DNA of 64,000 nucleotides from contig CM023538.1 of NCBI GenBank assembly GCA_013350335.1, positions 45,812,201 to 45,876,200 on the forward strand, written 5' to 3'. Shown piece after piece: positions 1-12,059 of this stretch. The stretch's first letter is position 1, and every line of letters begins with the position of its first letter. The position numbers and the translations under genes were made by a program. The notes under the pieces were generated by a model, which was not told where the DNA came from, made no database searches, and saw only the letters and a list, made by a program, of their open reading frames with translations. The stretch is from Chimonanthus salicifolius. Taxonomy: Eukaryota > Streptophyta > Magnoliopsida > Laurales > Calycanthaceae.

Positions 1-118
1 GCTTTATTCAATCCTCATCAGTCCTTGAGTATTGTATTCTTGCTTCATTCTTCGGAGGCAATGCTTGACCTAAGTCATGTAATTGACAAAAAAGTGACTC
101 GGCAATTCGGAGCACTAA
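1..118. repeat. Fragment of a dispersed repeat also present near the right end
   Basis: By eye this segment matches 63140-63226: both read through a CTTCxATCTTCxGAGG-like block, then TCATGTAATT(T)GACAAA, then a CACTAACC-like end. It is probably an LTR or untranslated piece of the same retroelement family. No coding potential was seen. Confidence 0.45.
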
Positions 119-2997
119 CCAACCAAATTCAACCCAACTGACTTAGTTTCATGTTGAGTTCAGTGGATTGGATCAAGTTCAAAAGAATTAACATTTTTTG
201 TTACATTGTAAATATATTTATTTTAAATATTATCTTATCACCTTTTACCTATTGTCTGAAAAGAAAAAAAGAGATAAAATATACAAATAAAATATAAATT
301 AACTCTTTATAACTTATTTTTTTAGAGTCCATCTTGCTATGGTTATAGAATTCATGTTAAGTTGAGTATTAGTATCAATCCAAACTATTAACTCTAATCC
401 AACTCAATTTTCAATTCATGTTGAAAAATTCAACACTAATGGAACCCAAACCCAAAATACCCAACTACCTAACCTAAACCCAAATTCAAGTTGACTAATT
501 TGCACTTGGTTGAACCCAATGGAAATTGCATAACAATTAAATATTTTCATATACTTCCATTTATATGTATCTTTTTATACTTCCATTTATATCTATCATC
601 TAGCATCCATTATATTCATCTAAATTGAATTCTTGCCCAATTTAAACGTATTAAAAAATATACTTAAAATTGAATCTAAGTGCAAGTCCTATAGAATGTC
701 AAATTTTTATGCTTTCTATCAAATATAAATTTTCCAACAAACTCGATTAAAATATACTAAAAACAGCGCAATCAATCAACAATGAATCAATTATCAATAG
801 GTATTTTAACTCTTCTTCCTCTCACTTCCTTATTTTGAGATTCTAAACTTGTTGAGCTTTTCAAAAAGTAAAAATTATTTTAAATATAATATTCTGAGAC
901 AATGAAAATAATACTCTGAAAAATAGATGCATGGCTGATCAAGATAATACTCCACTCTCTTACTTCCGCTGCGGAACTGAAATTCAAATTTTTCTACATC
1001 TATTTTTATCGTTACGTTTTATGTATTAAAAATAATATAAATAATAGAAGCAGTCTACTTTTTTTAAACCTTCTGTCAATGAAACTAAACAGTCTGTTAT
1101 GACTTTTCCTATCAAAACATCAATTGATGATGGGAAGAGATGCTTCTTCAAATGATAATTTGAGCTTTCATGCCTAATTTTAGTGTCTTAAGAATAGTTG
1201 GTTCATCTGTGGAAATTTTACACTAGGTATTATATGATTTCCAACATATAAATTGAAAATAAAAAACTCTTCTATTACAAATAAAATCCATAAAATTTAA
1301 TTAAATCAGAATTTTTATGAAGCAACCTTTCTTAAATTTGAACGAGTCTGACGTGAAAAAACTCACAAGTCTCGTGTCAATTTTCAACTCCTAATTGGAA
1401 AAAAAATTTGGTGTAGAGAATGAAAGGAAGAGTGGAATATGGAGGGCAGGTGTGATTGAACTTGTCTTATTGCTTTTGTTTGTTGTTAATGAATACATAA
1501 GCAAGCATTAATGAGGGTATCACTCGTACGAAAGGAATGCTCCATTGCTCCCAACTCATGAAGGCGTGACACGGTATTCTTTTGACATATTAGTTATTTA
1601 TTAGGCACATTTTGTGGTGACACAGCTTATGACAAACGAATGGGACATTGAGATATTTTTAAATTCTTAAATTTTCACATAAGTATTTATTATAAGAAAT
1701 ATAATATTTCAAAAATAAAAATATAATTAATGAAAAAAAAAATTAAGAATCTTAGTATCATTCATGAACCGTGAACAATCAATTAAGAATAAATAATCTA
1801 TTAGAATACAGTTCAATAAATATCCTACAATCGTTAAAATATAACAAGTATTTTAAATCATTACAGAAATCTCATTAAGGTTACAACAAATATTTCTTAA
1901 TAAAGAATTTATCAAGAATTTATCGAGATTTACTGGGATATTATCACGATATTACCATTTATTACGTTTCTAACACAATTTTATTGGGAATTTACCTTAG
2001 TGCCGATAAATGCACATTATTAATGTGGTAATGGTATTTTGATGATAAAAACATAGTAAATTTTAAATTATTGCCAATATTTGTGACATTGTTTAACAAA
2101 TGCGACAACTGATTGTGCTGAGTTTGAACTAATTTTTTTGAGTCCTATGTTTTAGTTAGACCGCCGAAGTTGGACTATTACAAGAAAATTTTGAAACCTT
2201 TGTCTGATTTTTTGGCATATTTAGTTTAGTTTTATCTTTTAATTTATTAAAACGCAATTATTTAAATTGAAATTAGACTTATGAACTATAAGTATATCAA
2301 ATTTCAATACAAAATTTAATTTCTAACCACTCAATATTAGTAATTAAAGTCACCAAATATTTTTATTTTAGTAATTTTAAGAACATTTAATGATTTTGAC
2401 TACTAAAATTAAATTTTTAAATGAAATTTAATTCAATTGCAGATATCATTTTTCTTTCAATCCAACAGTTGAATTTTAACAGTATCAAACTCAAGTTTTA
2501 TTATCCCCAGCAAAACCCTTAAAGTAGCTGTCAATTCTCCAAAAGGAAAATGATGAAAGAGGGTTAAAGAGCTCAAAGGAGAAAAAGATACGGTATGGGA
2601 GAAATAGGTAGGGTTGGGCATGCTGGGTAAAGGTTTTTGGGTGTTTTTTGGGGAAATTATGTAGAGGATATGGGGGTTTCCTAATTACATGGTGTTTTTT
2701 AATGGTTTTTTCTTTTCTTGTGTACTGTATATGTATTCTTTTATTAATAAAATCGTTACCCCACAACCCCCACCACCAAAAATAAAAAAGAAGAAAAAAC
2801 CCCAGACCAGAAGCAATGTACATATAGTTTGTTAATTGGGAAGCATTTTTTTTTTATTTTATATATTATTTTTTGAAATGATACATCTAGGTTGTTAATT
2901 GGAAGCATTTGTTGGATCCCAGATCAATCAAACCTAATATCCATACATTTTCCTTATAAATTTTGAATCTAACTTGAAAATTATTCCTTTTTGTCAG
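119..2997. other. AT-rich non-coding stretch upstream of the SR-beta exons
   Basis: I see no convincing gene here. I looked on the plus strand for the P-loop exon that should precede the SR-beta exon at 2998 and did not find one. The segment is therefore intron, intergenic DNA, or both. The 110-codon reverse frame at 2491-2823 has no recognisable domain and biased composition. Confidence 0.5.
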
Positions 2998-5398
2998 CTT
3001 CGAGATTGCTCCACACATCAGGGTACAGTTACATCAATGGAACCAAATGAGGGCATTTTTGTACTGTATTCTGAATTTGAAAAGGTAAAATGGGGTTCTA
3101 GGTCTCACACGCTTTTTATTTTATTTTAATTTTTAAAGTACCCAGCATGAGGAATTTCTGCATTTCCAAACCTCTCCCATATTGGAAAGAAAGAAAACTC
3201 ACAAAGGGCTGACCGGGGAAAATGCCAACCCTCACAAAATGTGGCTCCTGGCCAAGTGTTTAGGTGGCATGTTGCAAGGCACATGGTAGGGAGTTGTTGA
3301 AGTTTTAATTTTATTGAAGTTTTAATTTTCAGGAGTAGGTAAAGTTTTCACTCCTCATCTAATCATCTTAGCCTTTTTGAGGTGAGCCATGAAAATAGTC
3401 AATGTTCAACATTTCAAAAACCAGAATGATGGATGGGGTTGAAAGGCCATTTTCCTTTTATCCATGTGCTCCTCTACATATCCCTCCTAAGTTCTAACTA
3501 TGTGGGATCGGCATTCTCCCTAAGAAAGCTCATGAGAGCCTTTTCCCTATAGTTTTTCATTCACAAAGGAGTTTGTGGGCTACACATGAATAGTCGTGCC
3601 ACTCTCTCATCTATGAATTGGTTAGACTTCTGAGGACCATATAATCATGAAATCATGTTAACCACACATCTGTGAGTTCAATGCTGAACTTGGTCTTCAT
3701 TTCTTTGATGCAGAAGGGCAAAATAAAGCCTGCCACGTTATTGATGTTCCTGGCCATGCCCGCCCGCCTTCGACCAAAGCTTGATGAGTTCTTGCCTCGA
3801 GCATGTAGCCTCATTTTTGTTGTGGATGCTTTAGACTTCTTACCGAACTGCGGAGCAGCTGCCGAGTAACTACTACATGTCCCTTTTTTTTTAATTTATA
3901 TTTAACGAGTAAAATTGATTGATGGTCTTTTCTGGATTTTGATGTGGAAGGTATCTCTATGATATTCTGACAAAGGCAAGTGTTGTAAAAAAGAAGATTC
4001 CAGTACTCATATTATGCAACAAAACTGATAAAGTGTCTGCTCATTCCAAGGATTTCATTAGGAAGCAACTTGAAAAGGAAATGTAAGGCCAAAATTCCGT
4101 CTTTTATTTTATTTTTTTGCAATCACCAAGTTTAGATCATCCCTGTAATCACTTTGTTTCTGACCCTTCACCATATCCTTACGGATAGCATGTTTTAAAC
4201 TTTTGTTGCCCACTGATAAAGGGCTGAAAAGTAAATATTCAAAAACTGCTAGAATTGCCTACTTCAAAAAGGGGGAAAAAGGAGAGGAGGTATTACTGCC
4301 TTTACTACATTTATCTGATATCTATGTTCATTGTCATTCCTTGCAAAGTGCGACTTCCCCTCTTGGGTTCTATCTTGCCGAACTACACGGCAAGGCTGAT
4401 GCATCGATGACTGATGCATTTTACTTGATAACGAAGAAGTTTTTAATCCCAAAAGGACCTTTTTTGTCTCGTGTGAAAAATACTTGCATCATGGGAGAAA
4501 GATGGTGTAATGTTATGATGCACTCATTCTCTCGTGGAGTGGGCTTTTGGTTTGATGAGCTAAACAATTGATCAGGCCTGTGGATGTTTCCATGTTGGAA
4601 ATAGCCAAGCCTTGCAAAATTTTGTTGGTAAATAGATAAGGAAAAGAATGCAGCAACATTATGCTGCATGATTTTGGCCTTTGGTTAGGCATGGTAATGG
4701 GGAGTTGGTGATTGAGGGAGACTCGGTGAATACAATTAAATGGTCCTATGGTGATAAAAACCTCCTTGGGAATTGATTCCGGTGGCAAGAGAAATTAAGG
4801 AACTGAGTGGTCGCTACTTGGTGATCTATAGACATGTGAGGAGGATGGCTAAAATTGGGAGTCGATAGGGTGGAAGGAATCTTGGTGACTTCATTTTTTT
4901 TTTGGGTTTGGGCTCCTTTGTATTCTTTGTTGAAGGGTGGTGTGGTACATGCCTTTTGTACCACCGTTTGTTAATTCCATGTACTCATTCCTTCTTTATT
5001 AATGAATTCCTTGCTTTGCTATCGTCTAAAAAAAGAACTGAAAGCTTTTTGTTCCATGTTTGTGTACTTCTTGTGGCCCATCAATAAATTTTATTACCAC
5101 TTAAAATAAAAAATCACAACCTTCATAAAGAGACAAGAATGGGTCCATTGGTATGGATATGGTTGAAATTTACCTCTGTATAGAATCCATCTAAAATCCA
5201 ATATCACATTTTTCTTATTTATTACCTTACAGTGACAAGCTGCGGGCATCAAGGACTGGTGTTTCTGCTGCTGATATTGTTGGAGAGCCCTTTGCTTTCT
5301 CACAGTATTATAACAAGGTTACGATAGCAGAAGCTTCTGGCTTGACAGGTGAGACAGCTCAGGTGGAGCAGTTCATTAGAGAACATGTAAAGCCATAG
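2998..5398 (+). pseudogene. SRPRB: Signal recognition particle receptor subunit beta, exons 2-5, likely decayed
   Basis: SR-beta is the ER-membrane small GTPase that anchors SR-alpha for co-translational targeting. Four exons join in phase: 2998-3084, 3714-3865, 3951-4082 and 5233-5398 (stop TAG). All introns are GT-AG. Visible features are QGTVTSMEPNEG in the first exon, FVVDALDFLPNC, the G4 motif LCNKTDK, and a typical C-terminus EASGLTGET...FIREHVKP. Two defects stand out. In the exon at 3714 a lost base near 3732 and about four extra bases near 3764 shift 3732-3767 out of frame, so the G3 motif DVPGH is present only in another frame. The last exon also seems about eight residues shorter than relatives I remember, after SAADI. 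The exon with the membrane anchor and P-loop is not visible upstream. Identity is secure. Pseudogene status is inferred; a long first intron reaching beyond the window is possible. Confidence 0.85.
4570..5036 (+). mobile_element. L1-type LINE 3' end (RNase H remnant) inside SR-beta intron 4
   Basis: Within the intron 4083-5232, a frame reads GELVIEGDSVNTIKW, the pattern of the RNase H domain in plant L1-type reverse transcriptases. After a frameshift it continues as IPVAREIKELSGRYLVIYRHV. A typical LINE 3' tail follows (SMYSFFINEFLAL) with a short A run at 5027-5033. Stops and frame changes show it is dead. It has the same orientation as the gene. The left edge is uncertain. Confidence 0.65.
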
Positions 5399-7283
5399 GA
5401 GAGACCTGATTTTGGGAGTCTATTCTTTTGTTGGGAGTTGCTAGAGTTTTTCTTGACTTGCGAAAGAATGGTTTTTGTGGTGATGCTGTGTTTCTGCAGC
5501 ATCTACATCCATTCACATGACAAAATCTTTCGAATTTGGTCTGTATGGACTAGTTAGATTTGGCAGAGACTAATTTTTTTTATTTTTAAATCGACATTGG
5601 ATAATGTCATCAGCGAGAACTGAATCTTGAATCACGGAATGATAGTAGCGTCTGATGAGATATCAGTTAGGTGGGTTTTCTCATTGGAGATGGAAAACAT
5701 GCCCACAAGTTTTCCAAGTTGGACCTAGCACTATAATCATGAAAAGTACCTGTTAAACTGGTTCACAACAAGTAATTGTAAGCTTTTAATTTTGGCCATC
5801 GGATTCAAACGAGGGTTAGATTGAAAGATTGACAATTTTACAGGAGAGCAAACTGTAAAATAATATGACTCACATCATTATGACCCATTTAACTTGAGTC
5901 AAAGATAGGACCCATAATCAAATGAATATGAAGAGGTGGATTCGGTTGTCACTATGATGGGTTGTGACTTTAGTTTTAATAACTGCCTGAGGGTCCTCTC
6001 TCTCCCACAACTATTTTCTCTCTGCAATTATTGGATCCCATCACCAGAAGGAATAACAGAGCATTGAGACTAAAGAAAGGGTAGGAGAGAGAAATCCAAA
6101 GGCATCTTCATTTATCTGTCTTTTGCTTTGTTTTGATTTCTTTCAAAAGGGCTAAAGGAAAGAAAGCACCGTAGCAGAAAAAAAACAGTAGAAAACAAAA
6201 GCAGTGCAGTAAAAGGTCATGTTATAGTAATAGTAGCGATGGATTCATCGGGTATGATTTTACATTATTATGATGTCATTTCCGGATTATGTTAATATTA
6301 TGATTATGATAATTTTGTAAAGTATTGTTGATTCAAGATCTTGTGATTTTATTATAGATGATTGAATTATGTCAATAAATGGGTATGAATCAAATAATAA
6401 AATAAATTAATTAATTATTAAATTCATACCCAAATTGTCAATCCATTAAAGAAAATTATAACACAAACACCTTCTCTTTTGTTCATACACTGAAAAGAAG
6501 CGAAACTCCCTCTTTTCCACTTCCCGATGTTCTGTTCTTCCACATATGTTCTCACTTTCCTGGTTGCGTTTTTTGGTTGAATCCATGTCTGATGCAGCTG
6601 GATGGTGGCAAGTAGCAACCCCGCTTTAAATTGCTTCACAGTCAACAGAAACAAAAAATTTCTCACATGATATTTCTCTAAAAAAGGATGATAAGATGCA
6701 TGTGTGCACAGTTCATCAAATTAAGTGGTGATGAGTCTTTTGACCAGGAGGCTCATAAAAAATCACCTCCATCCATCAAGACGTCATGTTCTTGAAGACT
6801 ATAAAGTTTAAAAAGAAAAAATAATTAAAATTTAAAGAACTTAAAAATATGCCTTGATTAGTTCAATCAAAATGAATTTTGTTGGATTATATATTAAAAA
6901 AAAGTTTTTTTTAATGGGCCCATCACTACTCCATTTGGTAGGCCTCTATGGAGCAATCTTGGACACAGTAATGTGTAGGTGATCATTTCACTTCTCTAAA
7001 TGGGTTTTTTCCGGTTCAAATTTTCAACTTTCATTTTTTTTTTTGTCAAGGAGATGAGAGAGATTTGCATTTGGAGAAATAGAGAGAACATCCATTGATT
7101 TTATTCCATCTCGGATTTCCTTCAACAGATTTTCTTGCATCTCAAATATCTTACTGAATTAATAGAAACAGATAAAAAAAGCAGCAGATAAAAGAGAAAG
7201 TGACACAGATGGAAATAGAAAACGGCAACTTGAGGGAGACTTGCACATTTATCATGGTTAAAACCGAGTAAAGTACTTTGAGA
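5399..7283. other. 3' flank of SR-beta and intergenic DNA
   Basis: The first few hundred bases after the stop are probably the 3' untranslated region. The remainder is AT-rich with no recognisable gene. The 80-codon reverse frame at 6424-6666 has no identifiable domain. Confidence 0.4.
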
Positions 7284-7482
7284 TATACTCTCTCTATCTC
7301 AAATTAGTTGTCTTATATGAATTTTTGAATTGTTCCAAATTAGTTGTCTTATTTAAATTAGAATATCATAAAGTGGGTTAAAAATGGATGAGATTAAAGG
7401 AAGTTCTAGCTTTATATAGAGAGTTGTTTAAAAAATAGAAATATTTCAAATGACACAAATAAAATGGAACAGAGGGAGTATA
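7284..7482. mobile_element. Stowaway-type MITE
   Basis: A roughly 190-bp element (7288-7478) is flanked on both sides by TATA, compatible with the TA target of Tc1/mariner elements. Its ends are CTCTCTCTATCTCAAATTAG and, reversed, CTCCCTCTGTTCCATTTTAT. These resemble the CTCCCTCYGTYCC ends of plant Stowaway MITEs. The interior repeats TAGTTGTCTTAT and has no coding capacity. Confidence 0.75.
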
Positions 7483-7988
7483 ATTTAAGGGAAATTCCTC
7501 AATTTGATCACTATACCTTTGTAAGATGGATCATGCAAAATCATTACATATAATAATTAAAATTTTAAAGTCTAAAATTAGAAGGCTGATATGATCAGAT
7601 GAGTTTCAAATTTTACATAATTAATGTCTTTGTCATTTTCTATATTTTTCATTAGAAAACATGTGACTTTAATATTTAAAGAGCACCCTTCGTAGATATG
7701 AAAATTTAAGAAGTTTCCCTAGTGTTTCTGAATAGAAAAAGAGAGGGAGATGCTTGGTAGCGTGTACTATTTGGGGGAACTGCTGGGAAGAGCGTGTTTT
7801 CATAAGGCTGTGTTGGGCTTTCTTCAGGGTTAGGAGATTGCCATCTTCTCTCTAATGGAAGGAGGAGGAGAAATTTATTTTTCCTGAATCTCACTTTCTC
7901 TTGAAGTGAATCCAAACAGAAGTCTCTACCCTTTTCTCTATTCAAATACTGCATGAGCCTATCCATATGGATAAAGGAATTCAGAGTT

Positions 7989-8409
7989 TGTTCCGTTCCA
8001 AAATATTTAGTCTAACAGGCATTTCAAAATTGTCCTAAATTATTTGTCCTATTCTTTTATTTTCACATTAAATCAAAGTTTTAACTTTTTCGATGATGAA
8101 CTCCGAATCACCTTCTAATATGATAGGAAGATGACATTTTTTTATAAGTTTTGACTTGTCTATATGTGGTATTATATAATTATTTCTACTTTTGACTCTC
8201 ATCGTATCAATCATCCATTGCTGTATAGTTACGAAAACATTATTGAGCAATAACTACACAACTAGACATTGTTCAAACTTTCTTTTTTAATCAGGTTTTT
8301 ATTGACTCAGAGTCTCTATTAATAGGCTTTTAATGCGCTTCACTGAAAAACGATCTTTAAAAAATAATTTTTTTTTAAATAGAATAAGCATTTTAGGACG
8401 TAAGGAGTA
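7989..8409. mobile_element. Stowaway-like MITE, older copy
   Basis: The left end GTTCCGTTCCAAAATATTTA and the reversed right end CTCCTTACGTCCTAAAATGC are related inverted termini of the same general style as the element at 7288. The length is about 420 bp. The interior is AT-rich without a transposase. Boundaries are approximate because the left end lacks a clean CTCCC start. Confidence 0.5.
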
Positions 8410-9700
8410 TTATTTTTAAGTTTTATCTTTTATAGATCCAATCTCTAGTCAAACGTTCGAAATTAAAGAGTTTAAACCAGTACCCCCAACGGATAATTTC
8501 GTTGGACGTTCGAATGGCTGGATTCTAATTTTACTCTCTCTATTTCAAGACACCTATTGAAGTTAGGGTCCTTCTAGGCCTAGATCTTGGTTCATCGATA
8601 GAAGAGAGTATTAGATTTAAGGGCTGGATATTAGATCAGGGCACATGTGGATACCAATGTAGGATACAATTGACATACTATGGACAAGGACAAAGCCTAG
8701 GTTATAAAATTTGGCCAATATGGGACTATAATACAGGTTGAATTTTGAACTGCAATATAGTTCAGTTAATATAATTGGTTTTAATTTTATTTGTAACAAA
8801 AATCATCTCATTTTACATTTTACTTTGGATCCTTCATTGGATGCGGAGAAAGGTTTAGAAGCAAATTCTTTACATTTGAAAGGTATTTTCTGTTTCAAAT
8901 TTATATATTTTAAAAAAAAAATTCTATTTTGAGTTTTTTTCATTTTTTTTTATTTTTACTCTAAAGTAATTTTAATTTTGAGGTCTTTTGTGGAAAGAAT
9001 TTAATGAAATGATGTTATTTTTTATGGAATTGAGTGAAGATATCTTAACGTAATTACTATTGTTTTTATAGTATTTATATGAATTTCTTAATTTTGTCAA
9101 CATCTTCATGAAATTGGGATTTAAAAAAGAAAATTCTTGAATTATAATGGAAGATATGTGAATTTTATATTAAGTGTTTACTAATATTGGTTTCCATTTA
9201 AAAAAAAAATTGGACATTTTTTTTACTATTATGAACCTTATATCATATATTTGCTGATATTAGCTTTCTGTTTTAGAGTTTTTTAGACTTTTTTAATTAT
9301 TTGACATACTTTATTTATAATTTTTTGCTCTATAGAGCCTACTTCATGAAAAACATCCCTTTTTGACATAAAAATATCCTTCAAATGGGTTTTCTAATTT
9401 TCTTATATATTTTTTCTGATTTCTTTCGAAGTGATTTTTTTTTTTTTCATGAACGATAAGTTACATATTAGCGAATATTAGCCGTAACCACATTTTAGAA
9501 CATTGGATTGAGTGCCAAGATGGGTTTAAGTGCAAATACATTTTTCTTTAAATAAATTGACACTATTTTTAACTAATTAATCAAATCAAATCAAATATAT
9601 TCTTTAAATCTTTTAAGTACACATTTAATGTAAATCCAATAAAATAGATGGCTAAGCTTGAAGTTCCTTTAGTTTATGTCGAATGAATAGGATGAAAGCG
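8410..9700. other. AT-rich intergenic DNA
   Basis: No gene is recognised. A short pair of inverted TACTCTCT(T)CTAT-like sequences at about 8532 and 8612 could be a tiny MITE remnant, but it is too short to support. Confidence 0.35.
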
Positions 9701-10290
9701 AAATTCTAAAAAGCTCTCAAAGTTCTTTCATATTTCTAAAAACACCTTATGTTTTTTAAAATATTAAACAATCACCTAAGTTTTCATGATAATCTCAAAA
9801 AATTCCCTTGACTAAAGTCGAACTAAAATTTATCATTATTTGTCATGTAGAATGTTCAAAAATGACAAAATACCCCTTTAGACAAAAGTAACAAGAATCT
9901 GGTTATATTTAAGATAAAAAATCTTATCCCTCCTTTCTACTCCCTATACTAATTTATTTTTGAACAAGTAACATCTCATATTTTTATTAATTTTAGTTTT
10001 TGAATTATAATTTTTCATGGGTTTTTTGAAGTTCTCCAAAATACTCATGGAATTCTTCTAAAATTACTCTCATTTTTATTTTATTAATTGTTAAAAACCA
10101 TTTTCATTATTTTAGAGCAGTGATTTATTACAATTTTTTTCCTTTCAGGTATTTTTGTTAGTTTAGTGTATTGACTAACGGTCAAGGAATTCTTTTGAAA
10201 TTTTGATGAAAACTCAAAGGGATTTTTAATACTTAAAACAGAATGCTTTTCAGAAACATCGAGAAAATTTAGGGTTGTTTTTATAAATTT
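9701..10290. mobile_element. Non-coding element with long inverted repeats (MULE-like)
   Basis: Arms of about 120 bp at 9701-9820 and 10172-10290 are inverted copies of each other. For example, the left arm carries AAGTTTTCATGATAATCTCA then TTCCCTTGACTAAAGTC. The reversed right arm carries GAGTTTTCATCAAAATTTCA then TTCCTTGACCGTTAGTC. The spacer is AT-rich and non-coding. Long TIRs suggest a MULE-type or foldback element. No clear target duplication was found. Confidence 0.5.
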
Positions 10291-10498
10291 CTCATTTTAC
10301 AAATAAATTTTGTTACTAAAGTATGTTTAAAAACAATCTTTTAATAAATATAGTTGGTAAGCTTTTCTTTTCTTTTTTTAAATTTACGTATGGAAAATTC
10401 AGACACAATCATAAATTTCTCATTTTATAAATAAATTTTGTTAATAAATTACATTTAAAAACAATCTTTTAATAAGTATAGTTGATAAGTTTTGAAAA
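10283..10498. repeat. Two tandem copies, about 90 bp each, period 128
   Basis: ATAAATTTCTCATTTTA starts at 10283 and again at 10411. In both copies it is followed by AAATAAATTTTGTTA, TTTAAAAACAATCTTTTAAT and a TATAGTTG(G/A)TAAG tail. The copies differ at several positions, so the duplication is not recent. Confidence 0.7.
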
Positions 10499-10559
10499 TA
10501 TGCCATGTCTCAATTTTATTAAATAAAATTGCATTTGCAGCCGTCTCCTCTTAGCCAGG

Positions 10560-11190
10560 GCATCCTATCACTATAAATTTGCTATAGTGAAGATAAATAG
10601 ATGCCCAAATGATGCTCACATCATGCACAAATCCAAGGTTGAAGAAACTGCTGCTTTTAGTTGTACAATTCTACAAGATCTTTGATCGTGGCAAAATGGA
10701 GCCCAAATTGTCTAATTGGGACTCCAAGTTGGTGGATTTATTGCATATGGACTCTTCCCGTGTTCTTGGGATCACCTATAACTATCCGTCCTGCTAGGAC
10801 AATATTATCCGTTTTGAGCCTACACACGGATCCGCACAGCTTTGCGTTGGCGAACCAACTCACTGTTACTCCCAAAAAGCTTTGTGCTAGAAGGAGGAAG
10901 GCTACCACTTATATATCAGGAAATTTTCAATGCAACTAAAAATATGAGACTTTTTGGGTTAGGGTATTATACCACCCTTGAAGCAATTGGGACCCCACAC
11001 GATGAGTTGGAGGGACAAAACCCTAGCCATTAAGTGTTGTTGCGAATTTGAGTTGGAAGGGAGAGTTTCCAACCTAAATTGGTGGCTTGGGTTATGAATG
11101 GACTCTAAAGGACTCCCAGTGGAACATGGACAATGATAAGGTGATGCATGGAGGTGGATCATTTCTATTGGTTGGAACAACAAAGCAAAT
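10560..11190. repeat. Dispersed plant repeat, LTR/TRIM-like
   Basis: The segment carries AGGACAATATTATCCGTTTT, then CCGCACAGCTTTG and CCCAAAAAGCTTTGTGCTAG. From memory this order occurs in a common non-coding repeat of many dicot and magnoliid genomes, often beside LTR sequences. Short reading frames at 10609-11033 overlap it in several frames and look fortuitous. Family assignment needs a repeat-library search. Confidence 0.4.
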
Positions 11191-12059
11191 TAAGTTGGCG
11201 CAAATGATTTCATATTTTCATAAAATTAAGTTAATTGGAAATCTCATTAAATAACTTTTCTAACAAATCAAAATTTACACAATAGAAAACTCGAATGTTG
11301 AGTTTTGTAATTAGGAAACTTAGGAGTAGCACCATCCACCCACACCTTTGCACTTGTTTTTCTCTCTCTCTCTCTCCTCCACCAAGCACCTATAAAAAAA
11401 GGTGTTGGCTGCATACTTGTGCACACGAATTTGGGATTGGAGACTTAGTTGTAAAAGAAAAATCTCTTAGAATTTCAAGTTAACTTCTGGTTTTCTTTGA
11501 ATTCTAGTTTTTTTTTTTTTTTTTTTTCAAGTAAATTCGAACCTAATTTCATTGGAAACTTGGTTTCACCACGGGTTTGCAAGTTGTCAGCTTCCTGAAA
11601 AAAATTGGGGCCTTTTCTATTCTTCTGGTGAGAAGTTTGATTAGGTTCAACATTTCTAATTGAATTTTCGGTTGTCCACAATTGAGTTGAAATTCAATTA
11701 GTGGTTGGAAGGGAAGAGAGATCCGAGGAACTCTTTGAAATTCTGGCGATTGAACAATTCGAGTTTTCTCAAGTGCCTAGTAGCTTGAGCCGGGCTTGAG
11801 TTCGCCATTCTTTTATTTGAAGGCTTAAGGAGATTTTCCAAACTGATCATTGCCTTCATCACCAAGACAATTTTCTACCATGAAATAGGCCACTGCATAA
11901 TTTTCTTTATTATTGCATATATGACCATTTAGTGCAAAACTTCTAAATTTTATTTGTGAACCAGAATTCTACAATTCTTGTACAAATTTCAACTGATGAT
12001 TCTACAAAAGAACACTTAAAATATAACTCCTTTCACCAATGTTCCATTCCATTATATTA
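11191..12059. other. 3' flank of the membrane-protein gene
   Basis: The segment nearest 12059 should hold the minus-strand 3' untranslated region of the gene ending at 12060. A short CT run (about 11361-11376) and a T run (about 11509-11528) are the only notable low-complexity stretches. No gene is recognised. Confidence 0.4.

Noticed and set aside
4203..4571. 122-codon plus-strand frame
   Set aside because: It lies in an SR-beta intron, with competing open frames on the other strand and no recognisable domain.
8532..8612. Tiny MITE with TACTCTCT termini
   Set aside because: The inverted ends are only about 12 bases and no target duplication is clear.
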